Assembly (NCBI GenBank): GCA_034435435.1
Contig: DAOTXN010000036.1
Span: forward strand, 1 to 64,000
Length of the DNA stretch: 64,000 nucleotides
Direction of reading: 5' to 3'
Source: DAOTXN01 sp034435435
Lineage (GTDB): Bacteria > Chloroflexota > Anaerolineae > S140-20
In this document: piece by piece, positions 60,552-64,000 of the stretch
Layout of the letters: each line of letters starts with the position of its first letter
Position numbering within the stretch: the stretch's first letter is position 1
Notes under the pieces: generated by a model
Database searches by the model: none
Told to the model about the DNA's origin: nothing
The model's input: the letters and a program-made list of their open reading frames with translations, nothing else
Program-made: the position numbers and the translations under genes

Positions 60552-61775
60552 TTAATCCAATCCGGCCGCTTGGCGCAGAATAGCGGCTTTGTCGGTGCGT
60601 TCCCAGGGGGCGTCGATGTCGTCGCGGCCAAAGTGGCCGTAGGCGGCCGTCTTGCGATAGATGGGGCGGCGCAGGTCCAGGTCGCGGATGATGGCTGCCG
60701 GGCGCATGTCAAAGTGTTCTTTGATGAGCGCGACGATGCGGTCGTCAGGGATTTTACCCGTGCCAAAGGTCTCGACGGCCAGCGACAACGGGCGGGCCAC
60801 GCCGATGGCATAAGAGACCTGCAACTCAAAGCGGTCGGCGATGCCCGCCGCGACGATGTTTTTGGCGATGTGGCGAGCCATGTAGGTCGCCGAGCGGTCC
60901 ACCTTGGTGGGGTCTTTGCCTGAAAAGCAGCCGCCGCCGTGCCGGGCCACGCCGCCGTAGGTATCCACGATGATCTTGCGCCCGGTCAGGCCGGCGTCGC
61001 CCAACGGCCCGCCGGTCACAAAGCGCCCGGTGGGGTTGACGTAGATTTTGGTCTTGTCGTCGAGCATGCCGTTGGGCACGACGTATTTGATGACGCGCTG
61101 AATGATGTCGCTGCGGATCTTGTCCTGGCTCACGTCGGGCGAGTGCTGGGCGCTGACGACGATGGCATCTACGCGCTTGGGCGCGCCGTATTCATACTCG
61201 ACCGTCACTTGGCTCTTGCCGTCGGGTCGCAAGTAGGGCAGGGTGCCGTCTTGGCGCACGTGAGCCAGCCGGCGGCACAGTTTGTGCGCCAGCACAATGC
61301 TCATGGGCATCAGCTCGGGCGTCTCGTTGCACGCAAAACCGATCATCATGCCCTGGTCGCCGGCGCCGGTGGCTTCGATCTCGGTGTCGGACATTTCGCC
61401 GGTCTTGGCCTCCAGCGCCTTGTCCACGCCCAGCGCGATGTCGACCGACTGTTCTTTGATGCTCACGATGACGCCGCAGGTCTCGGCGTCAAAGCCGAAT
61501 TTGGCCCGGGTGTAGCCGATGTCGCTGATGACGTTGCGGGCCAACTGGCCGATGTCCACGTAGCAATCGCAGGTGATCTCGCCCATCACGACCACCAAAC
61601 CGGTGGTGACGCTCACTTCGCAGGCCACGCGCGCCTGGGGGTCTTTGGCGATGATGGCGTCGAGCACGGCGTCGGAAATCTGGTCGCAAATCTTGTCGGG
61701 ATGGCCCTCTGTCACCGATTCGGAGGTGAAAAAGTATTGGGGGGAAGACATAAAGGTCGTTCTACTGTCGGACAT
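60552..61775 (-). CDS. metK: S-adenosylmethionine synthetase
   Basis: The enzyme makes SAM from methionine and ATP. ATG 61775 follows AAGGAGAAACAA. The signatures are SVTEGHPDKICDQISDA, GAGDQGMMIGFA and GGGCFSGKDPTKVDRSA (P-loop-like GGGAFSGKD variant with Cys for Ala). The 407-aa length is typical. It is 10 bp behind ahcY, so the two genes of the methyl cycle are transcribed together. There is no room for a riboswitch between them. Confidence 0.95.
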   Translation of the reverse strand: MSDSRTTFMSSPQYFFTSESVTEGHPDKICDQISDAVLDAIIAKDPQARVACEVSVTTGLVVVMGEITCDCYVDIGQLARNVISDIGYTRAKFGFDAETCGVIVSIKEQSVDIALGVDKALEAKTGEMSDTEIEATGAGDQGMMIGFACNETPELMPMSIVLAHKLCRRLAHVRQDGTLPYLRPDGKSQVTVEYEYGAPKRVDAIVVSAQHSPDVSQDKIRSDIIQRVIKYVVPNGMLDDKTKIYVNPTGRFVTGGPLGDAGLTGRKIIVDTYGGVARHGGGCFSGKDPTKVDRSATYMARHIAKNIVAAGIADRFELQVSYAIGVARPLSLAVETFGTGKIPDDRIVALIKEHFDMRPAAIIRDLDLRRPIYRKTAAYGHFGRDDIDAPWERTDKAAILRQAAGLD

Positions 61776-61785
61776 TTGTTTCTCC

Positions 61786-63051
61786 TTATGTTCCTTCCTG
61801 CCATGAGGTCAGGTAAGCCTGCTGTTCGGGGGTCAATGCGTCAATTTTGACGCCCATCGCTTCCAACTTGAAAGCGGCGATCTGCTCATCAATGGATTGA
61901 GGCACGCTGTAAACGGTCTTGTCCAACTCGTCGGCGTGGGACACCATGTATTCGGAGCACAAGGCTTGATTGGCAAAGCTCATGTCCATCACCGCGCTGG
62001 GATGGCCTTCGGCGGCCGCCAGATTGATCAGTCGCCCTTCACCCAACAGGTAAATGCGCCGACCGTCGGGCAGGCGGTATTCGTCTACAAAGGGACGCAC
62101 ACGGCGCGGCGGACTCCCGGCCATGTCTTCCAGCGCCGGGATGTTGATCTCGACGTTAAAGTGGCCGCTGTTGCTGAGGATGGCGCCATCCTTGAGCGCC
62201 TCAAAGTGTTGCCGATCAATAACGTTAATGTCGCCGGTGCTGGTGATAAAAACGTCGCCGATGGACGCAGCTTCCAGCATCGGCATCACCCGGTAGCCGT
62301 CCATCACCGCCTCTAGCGCCTTGAGCGGGTCCACTTCGGTCACGATGACATTACCGCCCAGGCCCTTGGCCCGCATAGCGATGCCCCGGCTGCACCAGCC
62401 ATAGCCCGCGATGACCACGGTTTTGCCGGCGATGAGCACGTTAGTGGCGCGAATGACGCCATCCAGCGTGCTCTGGCCGGTTCCGTAGCGATTGTCGAAC
62501 AGGTGCTTGGTCAGTGCGTCGTTGACGGCGACGATGGGATATTCGAGCACGCCGTCCTTGGCCATCGCCCGCAGACGAATGACGCCGGTGGTGGTTTCTT
62601 CGGTGCCTCCGGTGACGCCGCCGATCACATCGCGCCGATCTTTGTGCAACGTACCCACCAGGTCGGCCCCGTCGTCCATGGTGATGTGCGGCTTGTGGTC
62701 GATGGCGGCGTGGATGTGCTCATAGTAGGTCTGGTTATTCTCGCCCTTGATAGCATAGACGGGGATCTCGTAATTGGCGACCAGCGACGCGGCCACGTCG
62801 TCCTGGGTGCTGAGGGGGTTGCTGGCGCACAGCACCACGTCGGCTCCTCCGACTTGTAAAGTGTGGGCCAGGTTGGCCGTCTCGGTGGTCACGTGCAGGC
62901 AGGCCGCGATGCGCATCCCCTTGAGCGGCTTGTCTTGAGCAAAACGCTCGCGGATCAGCCGCAACACCGGCATTTCGCGCTCGGCCCACTCGATGCGGTA
63001 GCGCCCGCCGGGGGCCAGGTCCAGGTTTTTTACGTCATATTGAATGGTCAT
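61786..63051 (-). CDS. ahcY: Adenosylhomocysteinase
   Basis: The NAD-dependent enzyme hydrolyses S-adenosylhomocysteine to adenosine and homocysteine, removing the inhibitor of methyltransferases. ACLHVTTETANLAHTL, GGTEETTTGVIRL, NRYGTGQSTLDGVIRATN and the NAD loop VIAGYGWCSRGIA are present. At 421 aa it lacks the roughly 40-residue insertion of many bacterial forms and resembles the short type found in thermophiles and archaea. The ribosome site AAGGAG precedes ATG. Confidence 0.95.
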   Translation of the reverse strand: MTIQYDVKNLDLAPGGRYRIEWAEREMPVLRLIRERFAQDKPLKGMRIAACLHVTTETANLAHTLQVGGADVVLCASNPLSTQDDVAASLVANYEIPVYAIKGENNQTYYEHIHAAIDHKPHITMDDGADLVGTLHKDRRDVIGGVTGGTEETTTGVIRLRAMAKDGVLEYPIVAVNDALTKHLFDNRYGTGQSTLDGVIRATNVLIAGKTVVIAGYGWCSRGIAMRAKGLGGNVIVTEVDPLKALEAVMDGYRVMPMLEAASIGDVFITSTGDINVIDRQHFEALKDGAILSNSGHFNVEINIPALEDMAGSPPRRVRPFVDEYRLPDGRRIYLLGEGRLINLAAAEGHPSAVMDMSFANQALCSEYMVSHADELDKTVYSVPQSIDEQIAAFKLEAMGVKIDALTPEQQAYLTSWQEGT

Positions 63052-63090
63052 GCATTTGCTCCTTGATTGTGGATATTGGATATTTCGCTC

Positions 63091-63864
63091 TTAACTTCGC
63101 CTCACTGCCACCAGCTCGAAAAACGAACACCTCGTGGTGAATCCCAGCCGTTCGTAAACCTTTATAGCCGTGACGTTAGCTTGGGCCACGTTCAGAAAAA
63201 CGTGACGGATGCCGCGCCGGAACAACTCGGCGACGACGGCGCTGGTGACGGCGCTACCGTAGCCGCGCCCTCGATACCTCTCTTCGGTGTACACGTTGCC
63301 GACGGCAGCCAGCCCGTAAATCGGACTGATCAGATGCGTGCCTGCCGCCGCGACAACCCGCCCGCGCTCTAGTGCGCCGAAAAAGACTCCGGTCGCCAAC
63401 TGCGTAGGGCTAAAGCCATCGGCGTGCCCGCGCGCATACATCTGGGCCAGTTCGTCGGTGTAGCGAGGCGACAGCGGCGCGACGTCGGGCGAGCGGACCG
63501 GTCGAAAATCGCCCGCTTGCAGCGCCATGCGCCACATGGGGACGGGCGGCTCGGTGCGGAAAAAAGCCCGCGCCGCAGCCAAATGTTGCTGCTGGCACGT
63601 CACCAGGACCCGCTCCGGGCGCAGCCCAAAGCGCAAGATACCCGGCAAGCCGGCCGGGTCGCCCATCAGGAACAGCGCAGGCAGGTCCAGACCCTTAAAG
63701 TGCAAACCAAGAGTGCACAGTTGGCCGTCCTGCTCGGCCCCGACCCACTCACTTTGGGCGAATAACGCTGGCTCCAGGTCGCCGATGGCGTAAGCGGCGT
63801 AGTCGCGGTCGGTCTCCAGAAAGCGCAAGATTTCGATTTTGTCAGTCAGTTTGCGCGTATGCAT
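63091..63864 (-). CDS. GNAT family N-acetyltransferase (two-domain)
   Basis: The 257-aa protein has a divergent N-terminal half (YAAYAIGDLEPALFAQSEWV) and a clear C-terminal GNAT fold: VGNVYTEERYRGRGYGSAVT for acetyl-CoA and VAQANVTAIKVYERLGF. The arrangement resembles FR47-type GNATs. It lies 39 bp upstream of ahcY and could be in the same transcript. Substrate unknown. Confidence 0.78.
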   Translation of the reverse strand: MHTRKLTDKIEILRFLETDRDYAAYAIGDLEPALFAQSEWVGAEQDGQLCTLGLHFKGLDLPALFLMGDPAGLPGILRFGLRPERVLVTCQQQHLAAARAFFRTEPPVPMWRMALQAGDFRPVRSPDVAPLSPRYTDELAQMYARGHADGFSPTQLATGVFFGALERGRVVAAAGTHLISPIYGLAAVGNVYTEERYRGRGYGSAVTSAVVAELFRRGIRHVFLNVAQANVTAIKVYERLGFTTRCSFFELVAVRRS

Positions 63865-63869
63865 AGCGG

Positions 63870-63931
63870 TAGATTGGTAAATGGGAAAATGGGTAAATGG
63901 GGGACCAACCTACCAATCTACCCATTTACTC
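63870..63931. repeat. GGTAAATGGG inverted oligomer repeat
   Basis: AGATTGGTA (63871-63879) matches TACCAATCT (63911-63919), and GTAAATGGG (63893-63901) matches CCCATTTAC (63921-63929). The right part carries the stop of the gene at the window edge. Confidence 0.6.
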
Positions 63932-64000
63932 ATTCACCATCTTGTCCAACAATCCCCCGTCATCAAAATGCTCCCGGTAGCGAGCAACAAACTCTGAACG
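63926..64000 (-). CDS. Partial gene, C-terminal end only
   Basis: On the minus strand the last 24 codons of a gene entering from beyond the window read SEFVARYREHFDDGGLLDKM, VNE, then TAA (63926-63928). The fragment is too short to identify. It ends in the oligomer repeat that precedes the GNAT gene. Confidence 0.5.
   Translation of the reverse strand, partial: RSEFVARYREHFDDGGLLDKMVNE

Noticed and set aside
61776..61785. SAM or SAH riboswitch ahead of metK
   Set aside because: Only 10 bp separate metK from ahcY and 39 bp separate ahcY from the GNAT gene, too short for any known class.

Overview
This 64 kb window is a dense, GC-rich bacterial chromosome segment with no rRNA, CRISPR array, prophage or plasmid backbone. 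Several traits suggest the phylum Chloroflexota, probably an Anaerolineae-like lineage. They are many lipoproteins and membrane proteins with Thr/Pro-rich stalks, TPR/AAA and 7TM-GAF-kinase architectures, a T-box-controlled leuS, a class I two-subunit fumarase, an S1-domain protein and intergenic oligomer repeats. This taxonomic call is inference, because no rRNA marker is present.

Layout. 0-7 kb: a MauE/DoxX-like protein, a GT39-type membrane glycosyltransferase, two lipoproteins with almost identical leaders, a twice-frameshifted M14 carboxypeptidase and a DinB remnant. 7-20 kb: a conserved unknown gene coupled to a coiled lipoprotein, a CooC-like ATPase, fumarase alpha and beta, a GNAT-YoaP protein, a zinc alcohol dehydrogenase, an L,D-transpeptidase, a GxxExxY gene bracketed by inverted repeats, a B12-binding radical SAM protein and a PyrK-like protein. 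20-33 kb: an AT-rich effector-associated-domain gene, an adenylate cyclase with a lipoprotein partner, two tRNA-Ala genes flanking an HTH/LAGLIDADG-like gene, the T-box and leuS, an AAA-TPR protein and a phosphodiester glycosidase. 33-50 kb: a GNAT, a 7TM-GAF-HTH regulator, an S1-domain protein, ftsK, yebC-ruvC-ruvA, a histidine kinase with a stalked surface protein, and a LysM protein coupled to a second kinase whose H-box His is Gln. 50-58 kb: a decayed URO-D gene, a PIN/AbrB pair, GT2, prenyl synthase, tatD and pgm, then a four-module toxin-antitoxin array. 58-64 kb: the GDP-rhamnose pair gmd-rmd, a small MITE-like element, then GNAT, ahcY and metK, which serve the methyl cycle.

The most unusual signals are these. 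(1) In the array at 55.7-58.1 kb, each of the three internal junctions carries a copy of the same degenerate spacer, and three of the four toxin-side genes look inactivated. (2) A single-gene GxxExxY cassette has its start and stop codons set by a 30-bp inverted repeat. (3) Short intergenic oligomer repeats of several families have been read into neighbouring proteins. (4) A conserved-looking histidine kinase lacks its phospho-acceptor histidine. (5) A putative endonuclease gene ends inside a tRNA-Ala gene.
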